Below are positions 50,845 to 63,965 of a stretch of 64,000 nt of DNA, one piece after another. The stretch is from the NCBI GenBank assembly GCA_963402885.1, contig OY727103.1, positions 4,440,501 to 4,504,500 on the forward strand, written 5' to 3'. Each line of letters begins with the position of its first letter. The stretch's first letter is position 1. The stretch is from Antedon bifida (lineage: Eukaryota; Echinodermata; Crinoidea; Comatulida; Antedonidae). The translations under genes and the position numbers were made by a program. The notes beneath the pieces were generated by a model. That model searched no databases, had not been told where the DNA came from, and saw only the letters and a program-made list of their open reading frames with translations.

Positions 50845-52534
50845 TTTCTTGCTAAGCGTTTTCAAATGTAAGTAAAGTTCGAAGATATTAACTGTCTTCT
50901 GTTACAACTGAAATTTCATCTTCAAAAGTGAAGCCATGAGAAAGTCGACATCTGTTGCAAGACTTTATAAATATATCAATAATTGGTATTGATCGCAATA
51001 AATTAGTTTTTTAAATTCATAAAGACTAACACAGTTAATATGCTGCTGCATGACAACTAATATTGATAAAACTTGTATGCTATTGGTGTAATTGATTTTT
51101 CTTAACGAATTAAGTATTCATAGCCATAGAATAACCAATATATAGATGTTTGACGTAAACAATGAATGGTCGATCACCATTCACTTGTTATTATTTAATA
51201 AGATGTTAAACTTGCATAATAAGTATTGCCTACCTGTGGGTCTATTGTTAGGAATCTTCCACTTTCTGAAAGGGTAAATTAATTTTGTTGTTAAAATATT
51301 GATTTTTTTTATATAACAATATTAAATGAGAATATTATTAAGAAGGAACAATAGAAATTATATTGTGCAAACATTTATATTTTCTACTTTATTTTAAAAT
51401 ACAGTATACATTATAATACAGTATTTATTTTAAAAATATTGATTTTGTATCCAAGTACAAATATCATTAAGTTGCTAAAGTATAAATAGTATTGAACACT
51501 ATACAATTGTTAATTAATAAGTATGTTAATTAGAATGTTGCATTGTTATCGAATTTTTTAATGTTTTGTTATGGCTTAATAAATAGAAGAACAGACATCC
51601 ATCTAAACAAAATGTATTTAAAATACGTTTCAATATTTATTCGCCCACTTCATGCTACTTGTATATTGAATTGCCTCAGAGGCAAGATAACAACAAAATG
51701 TTGTCCTTTTTACAATTTTTTTTTTTTTTTGGAACTTGGATAAGTGAAAAAATATCGGGAGAATTTATGAAAGAATTATCGCCAAACATCAAGAGAGGGT
51801 GTTATGAAGATTAGGAATCAAACTACAAGGGGAGCGTTCACAAAATAATATTAGACATAATATTAGGAGGCCTGTCTTGACGACCGTATCGTGCAGTTCC
51901 GATGGAAAATTAAATAATTCTTTTAATTTTTTTTACTGATTACCGCCAATAGGAGAACAAAATGTTAATATTTAAACAAGGCCATATACCTGGCTGCAGT
52001 CGCGTGCTAAAATAGTGTTTACAAACCAACCGACCAACATAGTCAGCTGTAGAGAGACTAAAAATAGGGAGGGGTATGTGTAATTTTTTTTTCTTTGAAA
52101 ATACTTCTTTATGCTATCAAATAGGCCTGGAGAATAAATAAGTGACCATTCTGAATATGCGTAGTAATTATTTTCCACCAATCACCATTTTCGCAACCTT
52201 ACCTCCCAATATTTGACAGTTATATAATTATTTTTATTGAGTATTGTAAGATGTTTTACACTAAATGCACGGTATGTGTTCCATAGTTGCCAGTAAATAT
52301 TGAAGGCACTCTTGGCGCGCCATGCTGCATTTTTTCTATATAGCGCCGCCTATCGATAATTGAGACATAATTGTTTTTAACCATACGCCGCATGCAACGC
52401 GAGACGGGCAGCACCATCCTGGTCGTCGGCGACAGATGTAATTTTTCTCCGGAGGATCCTAACCCATATGCCTAGCTAGGCCTAGGTATTAGGCCTAACG
52501 AATAGTAGTTCTGTTTGAAAAAAACAACTAAATA
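50845..52534. promoter_or_regulatory. Divergent promoter interval, secreted gene(-)/Myb-SANT gene(+)
   Basis: 1.7 kb between start codons. It contains family D repeat at 51973-52055. A GC-rich stretch at about 52310-52470 (TTGGCGCGCCATG; TATAGCGCCGCCTATCG; CGACAGATG) is the likely core promoter of the plus-strand gene. Nothing coding is seen. Confidence 0.5.
51973..52055. repeat. Dispersed repeat, family D (copy 3)
   Basis: ACAAGGCCATATACCTGGCT, GCAGTCGCGTGC and GTTTACAAACCAACCGACCA. Same family as 29158 and 42040. Confidence 0.75.
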
Positions 52535-54953
52535 ATGTTGAAAGCAATACGAGGAAACAACTGGACTGACAGAGAAGTAAAAGAATTGATAGAACTATGG
52601 AAAGATCCAGATCTGAGAAAGGAAATAGATTCAAATAAGAGATGTAAATTGGACACTTGGTATGAAATTGCAACACGGCTTGCCAACTTGGGATACCCAA
52701 CACGAAGTGGACCACAAATCCACAATAAAATCAATGATCTCAGAAGATCATATCAGAGAGCTAAAGTTGAATTAAATGATGGCTCAGATCGTATAGTGGT
52801 AATGAGACAATATCCTTTTTATGAGATGCTAAAGAAGGTGATTGTTGACAAGAAACAAGCTCAATCAGAAGGAGGAGGAGAGAACAGTTTCATGAGTGGA
52901 ATTGAATGCGATGGTCAAGATGATGGTAAGCGTGTAAACTCCCCAGCCCAGTCCATATTGAGTGTCATAAGAACCTATCTTGAACTAAGTCTAGACCTAT
53001 TCAGTAATAATTAAGGCATACTAGGCCTAGGTTTTGTTTAGTCCCAAAAATATATACAGTACAGTAGTTTTTCAATAGGCCTAGCTAGGCCTACCGCGGC
53101 CTACCGCGGCCTACCTAGGTTACCCAGTATAAATAAATAACAAATTATAAACTTAAATGAAACGTAGTTTGTACTGCAAAGTATATTTATTATAATATTC
53201 TGATTTTTTAATATGGATAGGAATTTATGTTGGAAAGTTAAGTACCATAATTTTTTGTCATATATATAGGCTAAGGCCTGAGCTTTAGCTGTAGTTATTG
53301 TGATTGTCGCAAATTATAATATAAATTGTTTTATGTTTTTGTATTTATTTTTCAGATTCAAGTATTGACGAAACTCTGCTGGATGATACAAACAGTTCAA
53401 ATTCAATAAGTAAGGACATAGAGTTATATTGATTTGTGTTACTGAAATAGTACTGATATTGATTGGTGATCATATGCCATTTTTAAAGTGTGATCTAACT
53501 GGGTGGAGACATACATGACATGACATGCCTTACAACCTAGCTGCTGTGTGTGTATTTGCATGGGATTAAAATCTGGGGATGGGAGATGAAAGTTTACCAT
53601 ATTTCCTGTCCAAAAAGAATTCCCTGTATCTTAAACTGGTTCGAGACATACACGGCATACCATGCCTTACAACCGAACCTAGCCGCTGAATGTGTATGTG
53701 CATGGGATTATAATCTGGGGGGATGAGAGATGAAAGTTTACCAAATTTCCTGCCCAAAAAAAATTCCCTGTAGCTTAAACAGGCCTCAACATCTTTGCGT
53801 TTCCAACCACTGGAGGATTGAATGATTGATGTTGATGATACTGATGCTAATGTGAGAAATTGTTGATGATGTGACAACTTTTCGATGATGTGACAATAAA
53901 TGGTCGTGGTGATTATGTTGGTGACAAAATGAGGTGGTTATGTAATGTGCATATGACACTTGTCATAAAATGATTTATGCTATTACCAATGTTGAATTTT
54001 GTCACCCCTTTCTCTGTTAGACTTTGCACTTAGCGATGATGACTATACTCCAAATAAAGATGGAGAAACAAGTGGTGTAGGAAATACAGAAAGTAAACAG
54101 TTTCAAGAAAACACTTATGAAGGTATTTTTATATCTACTTTTGAATTGTTTTAAATTTGGCATGTAATCAACTGGTCCAATTTGAAAAGATTTTATTTAT
54201 TTTAAATAAAATAGTGTCAGTTTCACAAATCCTTATGTTGTACATAAAGTACATTCCAACCAATTTATTAATAGAGGGCTCACTTCACAATTTCCCATCT
54301 GTCACAATTTGTTTTTCCTTTGGAGGCATCTTGTTAGATTTTTGTATAAATTGTTACAAATTATGATTTAATATTGAGTAATTATTTTTTTTAATTTAGC
54401 TGTGGTTAAAAACAAATGTTTATTTGCTTGTAGATGTGATAAACCAAGGGAATGATGAAGAACCACATCAAGCAAAATGTTCAGAATCTAGTCAACAGTC
54501 TAGATCAGGTATAATTAATTCTACTTTGAGAGGCCACTCTCTAACTTCTATCAATGTTGTGTTCATTGGATGTGGTAACAAAATTATCAAAGTATCTAGA
54601 GATGTGGTACTGTACCGAAGCTCTTCTGACTTGTCGAATTATTAATTCATTCTTAATTTACAGGTAAAAAGCGACAGCGTGTGAGCCTGAAAGACCGAAC
54701 AGTAGAAGCGCTTGCAAAGAAAATGAAAGATATAACGGCCGAATCTGATAAGAAATTCTTAATGATTGAAGAGAAGCGAAGGAGAGAGGATTTGGAACAA
54801 CGAAGAGAGGATAGAAAGTGTATGATGAAAATGATGGAATTAATAAAAGATTCAATGGAAGAGAGGAAACAAGCTGACGAGAGGAGACGAAAAGATTTTG
54901 AAGCATTGATGGAGGTTTTAGGTCAAAGTTCATCATCGTCATCCAAGAGCTAG
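52535..54953 (+). CDS. Myb/SANT-like DNA-binding domain protein, 5 exons, complete
   Basis: Exons 52535-52925, 53356-53409, 54021-54122, 54434-54508 and 54664-54953 (TAG) give 303 aa; all four introns are phase 1 GT-AG. Residues about 7-95 form a Myb/SANT-like trihelix domain (NNWTDREVKELIELW; CKLDTWYEIATRLANLGYP; SGPQIHNKINDLRRSYQRAK), placed by eye in the MSANTD group. The middle exons encode acidic, Ser/Asn-rich linker. The last exon starts GKKRQRVSLKDR (basic, nuclear-signal-like) and continues as a Glu/Arg/Lys-rich probable coiled coil, ending in a Ser run. This layout, trihelix plus C-terminal coiled coil, is usual for MSANTD proteins and for Harbinger-type transposon Myb proteins. No transposase neighbour is seen, so it is probably a host gene. 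Likely a nuclear DNA-binding protein. Confidence 0.93.
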
Positions 54954-57885
54954 CATTTGTATATATTTATTTCAATTGTAGAAACATAAATAGACATACA
55001 CTATGGGGTTCGTTTTAGGATGAGGGCTTATTGATTTCAACCAGTTGTTGTTCAGTCATGCCAAATTGAGGTTAAAACATGATTTCAAAAGACTACCACG
55101 AATGGTCAGCGGTTGCTTTCATTTCAAGGAGAAGGTGTATATATACCCCAAGTGGGCTAGTGAGGATTAAATCAGTTCTTTTAGCTATTGGTATGCATGT
55201 ACAATACTTTGTAAAAAAATTAAATTCAAGTACATTTTTATTATTTGTGTATGCTTAATTATTATATCAGATATTTAAGATAAAATATATAATATGCTTT
55301 ACAATGTACGCATTTTTGTGGTGGTTTGTTTGCTCAATATAGTAATATATATAGTAATCAGGGAGTTGCAACTCGCTGATGTAACCAGGGAAGAGTGCTC
55401 TTCCCTGATGTAACTAACAATAACATTCCAGGAGCGCTAATTGGTCAATTACCCTCTTCCAATATTTGAGCTACTAATAAAACGTGTCTCATCAAATTAA
55501 CTAATTGATAGTATTAGTAAATTCTTTTTTGTTATCAAATTTCATTTTGGAATTTGTATATAGTAGGCCCAAGTTTGTTTCTTAGACGAAGAGAAGCGGT
55601 AGACCTACGCCAATTTCTGTATGACGGTATATCTTTGAAGTACGCCCTCAATATTTGTCATAGGCATTTATTTCATAACATAGCAGTGTATTTTTGCTTT
55701 GTTTCTTTCAATGACATTTTTTTACACAATTTGCAGCTTTATATAATGTCATCTTAGTCATTTATTTATTGTCGTTTTTCCTAGTGTTTTCAATATGTTT
55801 TAAACAGTACATAATCCCATGTTTATAACATACAATGATACATTCTATTTAAAGAGCCGAGGGGATTATGAATTAAAATCGTTCACTGTATGCGACACAG
55901 TTTTTAAGTAGATCGACCATTGATACGGGGCGCCGTTCGGGACATTGCAGCATCAGATGGCTGGTAATGAGTAATTCATGCGATGATGAAATATGTTGGC
56001 TTGTTAAAAATAATTGAGTGAGTTGTTTTATAAACTATGGCTTAGTGAGTCATGTTGTCCATCACCAATGATATAACCGATTCTTTTGGGCTATATACTG
56101 TTCGTCTCATTTGTCCAGTTGTTTTTACCTCAGCCCCCCCCCCCCCCGTTTTGACTATAACAAGTACACTTTTAGTGTTATTTTATATTTATTTTGTTTC
56201 TATTGTTATTTGTTGGTTTTTTCGATGTTGTTGTTGTATTTTCTATTAAGTTTCACATTATTTAACCTTTCTTCTACATAACAAATGAAATAGGGTTATA
56301 AAAGTACAAAATACTGTAGTAAAAAATAATTTACCCAAACATTTTACCACAGAAATGAGTCATTTCTATTATTGTATATAAAACACCATTCACTGGTAGT
56401 AACAGAACAGTAGTAATGACTCGGATACAAATTTGCGTAATTCAACGAAGAGTGGATTAATCAGAGAAAAGTGAAAAAAAAAGTTTTTATATTTATACTA
56501 AATGATGAAATATTTTTAGATAATCGTTAATAACCTTCACAGACGATATTTTGTTCGTATTTTTTTACGCATATAGATAAATTTAATAGTAAATTGGCAC
56601 TGCACTTTTTTTTTATCAGTGGCACACTTGTGAAGGTGCGTCCAAAGAAACAAAATTGAAAACAAAGAAGAAAAATACAAAAATGGAAATGTACATTAAC
56701 TACTTAAACGAACATCACAACAAGTTACAACTAACAAACAAAGGAATATAGTGCGGAAAAAAAGTAAATAAATATACAAAAAATATATAAAAATGCATAT
56801 AAAAAATAGTAATAATAAACAAAATAATAATAAGATATCAATTAATAAATATAAATTACAAAATGAAATATACACAATATATAGCAATGTGGAATCCACA
56901 GCAATGGAGAATACTGTACTCAGATATTTTTAAGGAGAAATTTTGTATATTATTTTCTTTCAATTAAACGAATTAGATCTGAAATCTACATAACACAGAT
57001 CACGAACAATAGACTCTTCGAGGCCCTTGGTATGAACCACTGACAATGCTATAGTTACCAATAAGCTATTACAAGTGGCATCTGTTGTGATAGTCTTTTG
57101 TTATTCGAATTTATTTCAGAACGGCCTTGGTAAAGTCAGTTTATCTGCTCTAATAATGGTAGCGATCTAGAATATTAGCATAGAGTAAAGTAACAGTTAA
57201 AAGGCATGTATTGTGATATTTTAACAAAAGGCAATCCTCCTTGCTGTGTGACCCCTGTTTAGTGTTCTAGTCCTGGTGTGTTGTTTTACTGATTATAAAT
57301 ATGGTTGTGTGCTCTGTAATAATGCTACCGGTGAAATGATGGTAAAAGCAATTCTGTTTCCAAACAATCTCAACATTTAATGAAAAATACACATTTTTGA
57401 TAATCCATTCAACATTGCTAATTTGTAGTCATTTCAAACTAAAGTGTTTCTTTATATTATAAACTTGTATTAATAATTGTAATTACTTAAATTACTTACT
57501 GAATTATTTACTTAAATTATTTACTTAAAAGTAATGATCATTTAGTATATGTATTATATGAATTTGGGAAATTTAAAGTTAAAGTTTGACATTGAAAAAA
57601 TGACCAAAACATTTTAAAAATAAAATGTAAACTTATATCCAGTATTGGATCCTATAGTCCTAACAGCGTTAAATTGTATTAGGATTTCCCATGTTATTAT
57701 TTTTTTTCATTGTTGCTCATTTGATGAATAGGAACAAATGTCGAGTGCAATCCAACTTAACTTACGCACTTTATTTTTGTGTCTCAATAAATGTTTGGGT
57801 GTGGTTAAATTACATTTCTTTAGTATTAATATCATTTTTATATGATTATTGATTTGAATCTGTTGTTAATATGATATATCTTAAA
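54954..57885. other. Intergenic, AT-rich; no supported gene
   Basis: Possible poly(A) signal for the Myb/SANT gene at about 55470 (AATAAA). CCAGGGAAGAG and CTCTTCCCTG at about 55387-55410 form a near-perfect palindrome. A run of 14 C lies at about 56137-56150. Short open frames at 55554, 56052 and 56696 are low-complexity. Confidence 0.6.
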
Positions 57886-57889
57886 CAAA

Positions 57890-58560
57890 TATCATTTGGT
57901 TATTATAATCATCATTATTATTATCAATCGCATATTATTTATTATCAATATCAGTGTTTAGGAATAACGTTATACCAGGGAAGTTTGAAGTTACATTTTT
58001 ACAGTAATGTTATTATTTTATATCTTTAAAAATATTATTTGGTTATTATAATCATTATTATTATCAATCGCATTTTGTTTTATTATCAGTGTTTAGGAAT
58101 AACGTTATACCAGGGAAGTTTGAAGTTACATTTTTACAGTAATGTTATTATTTTATATCTTTAAAAATATTATTTGGTTATTATAATCATTATTATTATC
58201 AATCGCATTTTGTTTTATTATCAGTGTTTAGGAATAACGTTATACCAGGGAAGTTTGAAGTTACATTTTTACAGTAATGTTATTATTTTATATCTTTAAA
58301 AATATTATTTGGTTATTATAATCATTATTATTATCAATCGCATATTGTTTTATTATCAGTGTTTAGGAATAACGTTATACCAGGGTAGAGGTAAGTTACA
58401 TTTTTACAGTAATGTTATTATTTTATATCTTTAAAAATATTATTTGGTTATTATAATCATTATTATTATCAATCGCATATTGTTTTATTATCAGTGTTTA
58501 GGAATAACGTTATACCAGGGTAGAGGTAAGTTACATTTTTAGAGTAATTTTACTCTTCCC
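57890..58560. repeat. 135-bp tandem array, five units
   Basis: GGAATAACGTTATACCAGGG recurs at 57961, 58096, 58231, 58366 and 58501, exactly 135 bp apart. Each unit also has TTATTATTATCAATCGCAT and TTACAGTAATGTTATTATTT. The last two units share CCAGGGTAGAGGTAAG where the first three have CCAGGGAAGTTTGAAG, so they were homogenised separately. The array ends TTTTACTCTTCCCTGG, the inverse of CCAGGGAAGAG. Confidence 0.95.
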
Positions 58561-61190
58561 TGGTTCTATATCTACGTAATACTAATACAGTAGTAACATT
58601 TATGATTGGTTATTCCCACTGTCTCTTCCCTATGGCACGTCTCATCGATGCCATTGTCCTTCCAAACAACAAAGGAAAATTACTTTGGCGTCATGATAAT
58701 ATTTATGCTGTAACACTTTTAAAAGATTAAAAAAGTATTCCAAGCGAACATAATAAATCATTAATAATGTAAATTATGAAAACAGGCTGTTATTAAAATT
58801 CAATATACAAAAAGTGAAATTAATTTGTGATATAATTAAAAAAAAACATTGATATTTTATCTTAATTTAAATTTAGCAATTAATATATGTTAAAGTCTCT
58901 TTAAAACATAACAAGAAATATTTGAAAGCTATTATAATTCCTTAAAACAGCCACATATTTTGTATCAACATTTGTTGTATTTCAGAAGGGACCCTCTTAA
59001 AATATAAATATATGACAGAAAAAACTAACTGTAAAAATTACATAATATATAGCCTACAAATGTACACAAAATATATCTTGCATTCTTTTTAATTGATGAT
59101 TTATGTTATGTTTGTCAACTTGTCTACCCCTATTACGGAATGGTTTAACCCATGTTGAGTAGCGGCTGTTGATACAGTATGATATTATTTTCATCTTTAG
59201 GGAGTTCATCATATAACAGTAGGCCACATACAATTAATATTAATTTTATTTGTATAACACATAATGATAACAGATCTCACATTGATTACATTTTGATTTT
59301 CCTTTGTTATAATATATGTTCGTGTTCGTGAATATAATTATGTCTACTATTAGAAAACAGGACAATACATAATATAATATTGAGCTGAATTGATAATTAC
59401 ATTCAATCCCTAACTACTCTAGATTCAATCTTCAGTTACTAGAATTCAGTACCGTATACGATTACAACGAGTCTTTGATTACTAGATTCAGTCTTTCAAT
59501 ACTAGATTCAATATATGATTACTAGATTCAATCTTTGAATTTATAATTGTTTGAGACAGCTGAATGAAATTATTTTAGAAACAAGTGTCCTGATGGAAAT
59601 AATTTAGTCTCCTTCTATTCAATCCCAAGTTTAAACTAATGATGATCTTGAAATTGAATGTTTGTGTTTTTATTTTGATGGAATAAAATGTTTGAATTGA
59701 TGCGCGCAATATGAATAGTATTGCCAACCAACCAAATAATTCGAGAAAAAAGAAAGAAGATACAGTAATGTATTGGAGTGTGCTTTTATTCCTAAAATAA
59801 TAAAACAATAAACACGAAATTAAAAAATATCCAATCCGACAAAGCAGTTGTGTACAATAAATTTCATTTCTTTTTATTATCTGTTGTAAATCTTTGTTCG
59901 AACATTTTGAAAAACTCATTTAGTTTTTATTATATGTGACCTTTTAACCTTAATGATTATCATCGAACATAAATCCCTAATCATCTTTGTATTAAATCTA
60001 TGTTTTGTTCAATATTATCACGTGACTGTTGGTATTATAACACGCCCAATATTTTCTTTGTTAGACGATGCGTCATTGCTTATTTTCCATCAACAATTCA
60101 TATTTACGCAACATATTTAATTAAATGATTTGAGTTATTGCTTTAAAAAGCTATAGCACATTGGTCACATTCTTCGCATTACCAACAAAAATTATGGGGC
60201 TTTTTTTCATTAAAAAGAAACCCCACTGTTTATTCAATTTATTTTTATTTTCAATTGTAAATATTGTCAATATTAATACAGAGTTTATACTGTATTTGTT
60301 CAACTTTATTTATAGAGGGTGACCCTCATGAGTTATGATAACTGTCTGTGTGTATCATATAATATGTACTTATAGAGGAGCCTTACGTTAAATACAATGA
60401 ATTTGTTTGGTTCTTTTTAAAAATATCATTTATTGCAATATTTAAACTTCTGATAGGTATTCTGACTATGGTAGTGTACTAAATGTTTCTTTATTTTTAA
60501 ATTTAAATTAATTAGAATTAAATTTCCACGAACCCATAAACAAAATAAAAAAGACCACTGAAATTGGTTAAAAAGGACTGTGCTCTGTCTACACCATCAA
60601 ACAAAAAAGTGTGATGTTCCCAAATGTGGTAGTGATATGCCCGAATATGGTAGTGATATGCCGTAATTGGATAGTAATATGCTCAAATATGGTAGTGATA
60701 TGCCCAAATAAGAGAGTTGTATGCCCAAATATAGTAGTGATATGGCCAAATATGGTAGCGCAAGTATTAACATTTGAACAACATGTGTAAATAATGACCG
60801 ATGATTAATTACTTAAAACATAATAATAGTAAAAAGAAATTGAATGTTTCAATATAATAGATTCTATTATGATAATAATAACATTATAAAAATGAAACGT
60901 AATGATTAATTAGTACTGTACAATTCGGTTTCAATAGATAGTGCAATTTTATCTTAATTTTTATTTTTGTTTTCCATGAATTTATAGTTTGCGTCGAACT
61001 AACAACAAAAACAAGACTGAAAAACAGGTAGGCCTAAGCAGTATTATTTCTTAATGTGTTATACTTTTGTGTTTCACTTTCAATTGTTGTATTTTATAAT
61101 AACAACATGTACACTACTTTACAAATGATTGCTGTTTTCAACATTATTCCATCCATGCCTGTTACGTCATCGAGTGACATTTTTACACGC
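58561..61190. other. Intergenic, AT-rich; one degraded MITE
   Basis: A 114-codon minus frame at 59575-59919 is hydrophobic and AT-driven, with no splice or domain support, and is not called. Short ACTAGATTCA repeats lie at 59417-59535. A family 1 MITE relic lies at 60582-60770. Confidence 0.6.
60582..60770. mobile_element. MITE family 1 relic with expanded internal repeat
   Basis: Left end GCTCTGTCTACACCATCAAA. The interior then expands into about seven degenerate units of GGTAGTGATATGCCCAAATA (21-22 bp). The right terminal repeat is missing. Confidence 0.8.
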
Positions 61191-61260
61191 GGCGTTTAAA
61201 GAGACGAATAAAAAGGGATGCGCGCGCGTCGACATTGTGTCTCTTCTCATTGAAATATAT
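61190..61260. other. Isolated GC-rich patch in the desert
   Basis: ACGCGGCGTTT, then GACGAATAAAAAGGGATG and CGCGCGCGTCGACATTGTGT. This patch contrasts with the AT-rich surroundings and has an ATAAAAAG box about 20 bp before the GC run. It could be an isolated promoter, but no convincing transcript unit follows. Confidence 0.3.
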
Positions 61261-61834
61261 TGTTACTGGTGGCTAAGCCATGCCTCTCTTAAAACACACT
61301 GTTAACAAGTATATAAAACATACAATTTTTGTTTTTTCTCTTCAAAGTATCTTTTATTGTTTCATCATGACGTATAAAATCTATAACAACATCTTATCAT
61401 AGGCTACACATTTAAACCGTATTTCAATTCAATTTTTCTTCCCAATGTATTTTTTGAAAAGATGGGATTTAGATTTTATGACTTGTGACAAATAATACCT
61501 TCATTCAACTGACCCTTCAGAGCAATAACCACCCCCCACCCACCACCCTCACTGTCAATGGTTTCAATTTGGAGCTTACGGATAGACTTTTTGATCTAGT
61601 CGTAATACATTGAAATGGTTTAAACAAATTGAAACCAGTTAAAATTATTGTGACGTAAGTATAATTATTATTAATATAATTTATCGCTGATCAATACGGT
61701 ATGTTTATTGTTTTTTATTACTCATATCTATTTCGAATATTTATATTATATTCATTTATAGTATCAAAACCAAAACAAAGCTTAAGCAATTTAAATGAAA
61801 TTGATTTAATTGCAGTTAATAGAGGACCTTTTCT

Positions 61835-62300
61835 CCATGGATATAACAATAGATACAAATGGAAGAATTTTCCTCTATTTTAGAATTCTTCCATGTTATA
61901 ACATGGAAGAATTTTCCTTCTTGGTTGGTTTTAAATAGAGGAATATTTTTCCGTTATTACATGGAAGAATTTTCCTCCTTGTTTAAAAAATAGAGGAATG
62001 TTATAACATGGAAGAATTTTTCTCAATGGTTATAACATGGCGGAATTTCCTTCCTTGTTTAAAATGGAAGGATTCCCTCTATAAATAGATGGCGAAAGAA
62101 GTTTCCTCCTTGGTTCTAAAATGGGAATGTTCTTCCATGTTATAAAATGTAGAAATTTCCCACCATGGTTTTAACATTATGGAATTTTCCACCATGGTTT
62201 TAACATGACGAGATTTCCACTATGGTTATTACCATATGGAATTTTCCTGTAGTGTTCTAAAATGGAGACATTTTACACCATGTTTATAAATCTATGGTTA
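61835..62300. repeat. Palindrome-rich array of GGAAGAATTTTCC units
   Basis: About a dozen degenerate units built on ATGGAAGAATTTTCCTCC, joined by CATGTTATAACATG or TTGTTTTAAA. Both GGAAGAATTTTCC and CCATGTTATAACATGG are near-perfect or perfect palindromes, so the array can fold on itself repeatedly. There is no fixed unit length (about 30-40 bp). Confidence 0.85.
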
Positions 62301-63510
62301 GCCTATTGGAGAAATTTTTAAACATAGTTCGAAAAAAAAATTAGCGTCTGTAAAAGTCTATAAATAACAACAAGCTTACGTATGCAAAATTTACAATGCA
62401 ATTAAAATACGTACATGCAAAATGAGTATACAGTAATATTAAAAAAACAATCATGACATATTTAAAATTGGCAATAATCACACAAACGTTTTACATAGAT
62501 TATATAATACAAATAAATACATTTTATATAAAGGTCATCGCACTTTGTTACGATTTATAAACGAAAATGTTGTGCTTTCAAAGAAATATAATTCTGATTT
62601 TAATAGCATACTTAGAAATACAAAACATTGTATTATAGACTTGTGATTTGAACGATTTCCGGATACAGGAATATGTCATTATAATAATAATACATAATAT
62701 ACACAGTGTGAAATGTAGGATACAGTATATAATATGTATGCTATAATACAATATATACTGCAGCCTATATTGTACACATGCTGTGTCATAGTAGTACAGT
62801 ACATAAAACATGATTTGACATTGTGATATTATACAGTACAATGTGTATGTATTCAAGCTGCACTGGTTGTGCCGTACATAATAAAATAGGTTAATTAACA
62901 TAATGCATTTTAACCGATACTCGCTATATTGTAGTCTCATCCCATTTACCGTGTATATACAACTACCGAAATATTAACTATACCGTAGAAAATATATGCC
63001 TTTAGTCATTAGGCCCAAGTTTATGTATGATTTATATTGTAAAAATATATTTACTAGTATTTGAAATATAACGGCACTTTCCATTGAAACAAACATTCGT
63101 ATTATTATAAATTATGGAAATATATTATAAATGTCTGTTACAAGCTGGTTATTCTATTTCATTACTAGAATTTGAATAGCACAGTTAAATAACCAAGATT
63201 ACAGTCAAAAAATGACTACAACACGTGAGATACACTCGAGGACTGACGTTCTCGAGTACATATTTTGTTTTTAAAAATAGCTGGTCCTCTCGTGTCTTCA
63301 CACTATTATTACGCTCGTCTCTGGCGTGAGGTTACGTTAACGGTTTACAATATTGTAGTGTTTCGGTTTCAATTTCCTATATTGTGTTGTTTCATAATAA
63401 TCCTTTGTTATTTGTGGTTTAATTTGTAAAAATAGTGTAGGCCTATATAACAGATTCTAGTATATTATAGTACGCCTAATATTAGTAATGTCTATTCTAT
63501 CTATCAGATG
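62301..63510. other. 3' flank or 3' UTR of the gene at 63511; no other gene
   Basis: AT-rich. A 120-codon minus frame at 62578-62940 is Tyr/Ile/Cys-rich low complexity and is not called. Part of this stretch is probably the 3' UTR of the minus-strand gene whose stop is at 63511. Confidence 0.5.
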
Positions 63511-63965
63511 TTAGCAAAGTGTATCTTTAAGTATTGTGAGTTCCAAGCCAGCATCTTGTTCAGAGGTTGGCTGCATACTTCTATCCAGTGGTTTTGTATT
63601 CACTGGCGAATCAAAATCAAAATCAAATTTAGTTTCACCAGACCCTGAGCAAATGCCTTCATCTGTACCATCCAGTGTATCTGCAGACGTCCCATAATCC
63701 TTAGCACCAGTGTTTAAATTGCAGAAGTCTTTAGCAGACGACAGGCACGAGTCGTCTGGATTACAATGTTCTAACGTGTCACTAAATTGCATGTCACTAT
63801 TTTCTGGAAATTTACCCTGTACTATGATTTCAAGAAGATTGCTTCCTTCCATGTCATCCTCACCAAATAAAGAGCTGGCTCCACTAGCCCGACCAAAGCC
63901 TGATCGCTTGTGCATAGCATTGTAATGCAGCGGGTAGTTCGTGTTTTTGTGAACGTTGGCTAGGC
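63511..63965 (-). CDS. Last coding exon of an unrecognised protein (5' part outside window)
   Basis: The acceptor TTATTCAG|GCCTAGCC at 63966-63965 opens a 455-nt exon in phase 1, ending TAA at 63511 (150 residues). It reads NTNYPLHYNAMHKRSGFGR, then GASSLFGEDDMEGSNLL, then an acidic, Ser/Thr/Asp-rich tail ending LTILKDTLC. The ATG at 63913 is internal and need not be a start, since the frame is open back to the acceptor. It looks like a disordered cytoplasmic or nuclear tail; no domain, membrane segment or family was recognised. Confidence 0.6.

Noticed and set aside
59575-59919. 114-codon hydrophobic minus-strand frame, receptor-like at first sight
   Set aside because: AT-driven Phe/Ile/Leu content, no splice context, no family motif.
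62578-62940. 120-codon Tyr/Ile/Cys-rich minus-strand frame
   Set aside because: Low-complexity AT repeat (ATAATA/TACAGTA) translated; probably in a 3' UTR.
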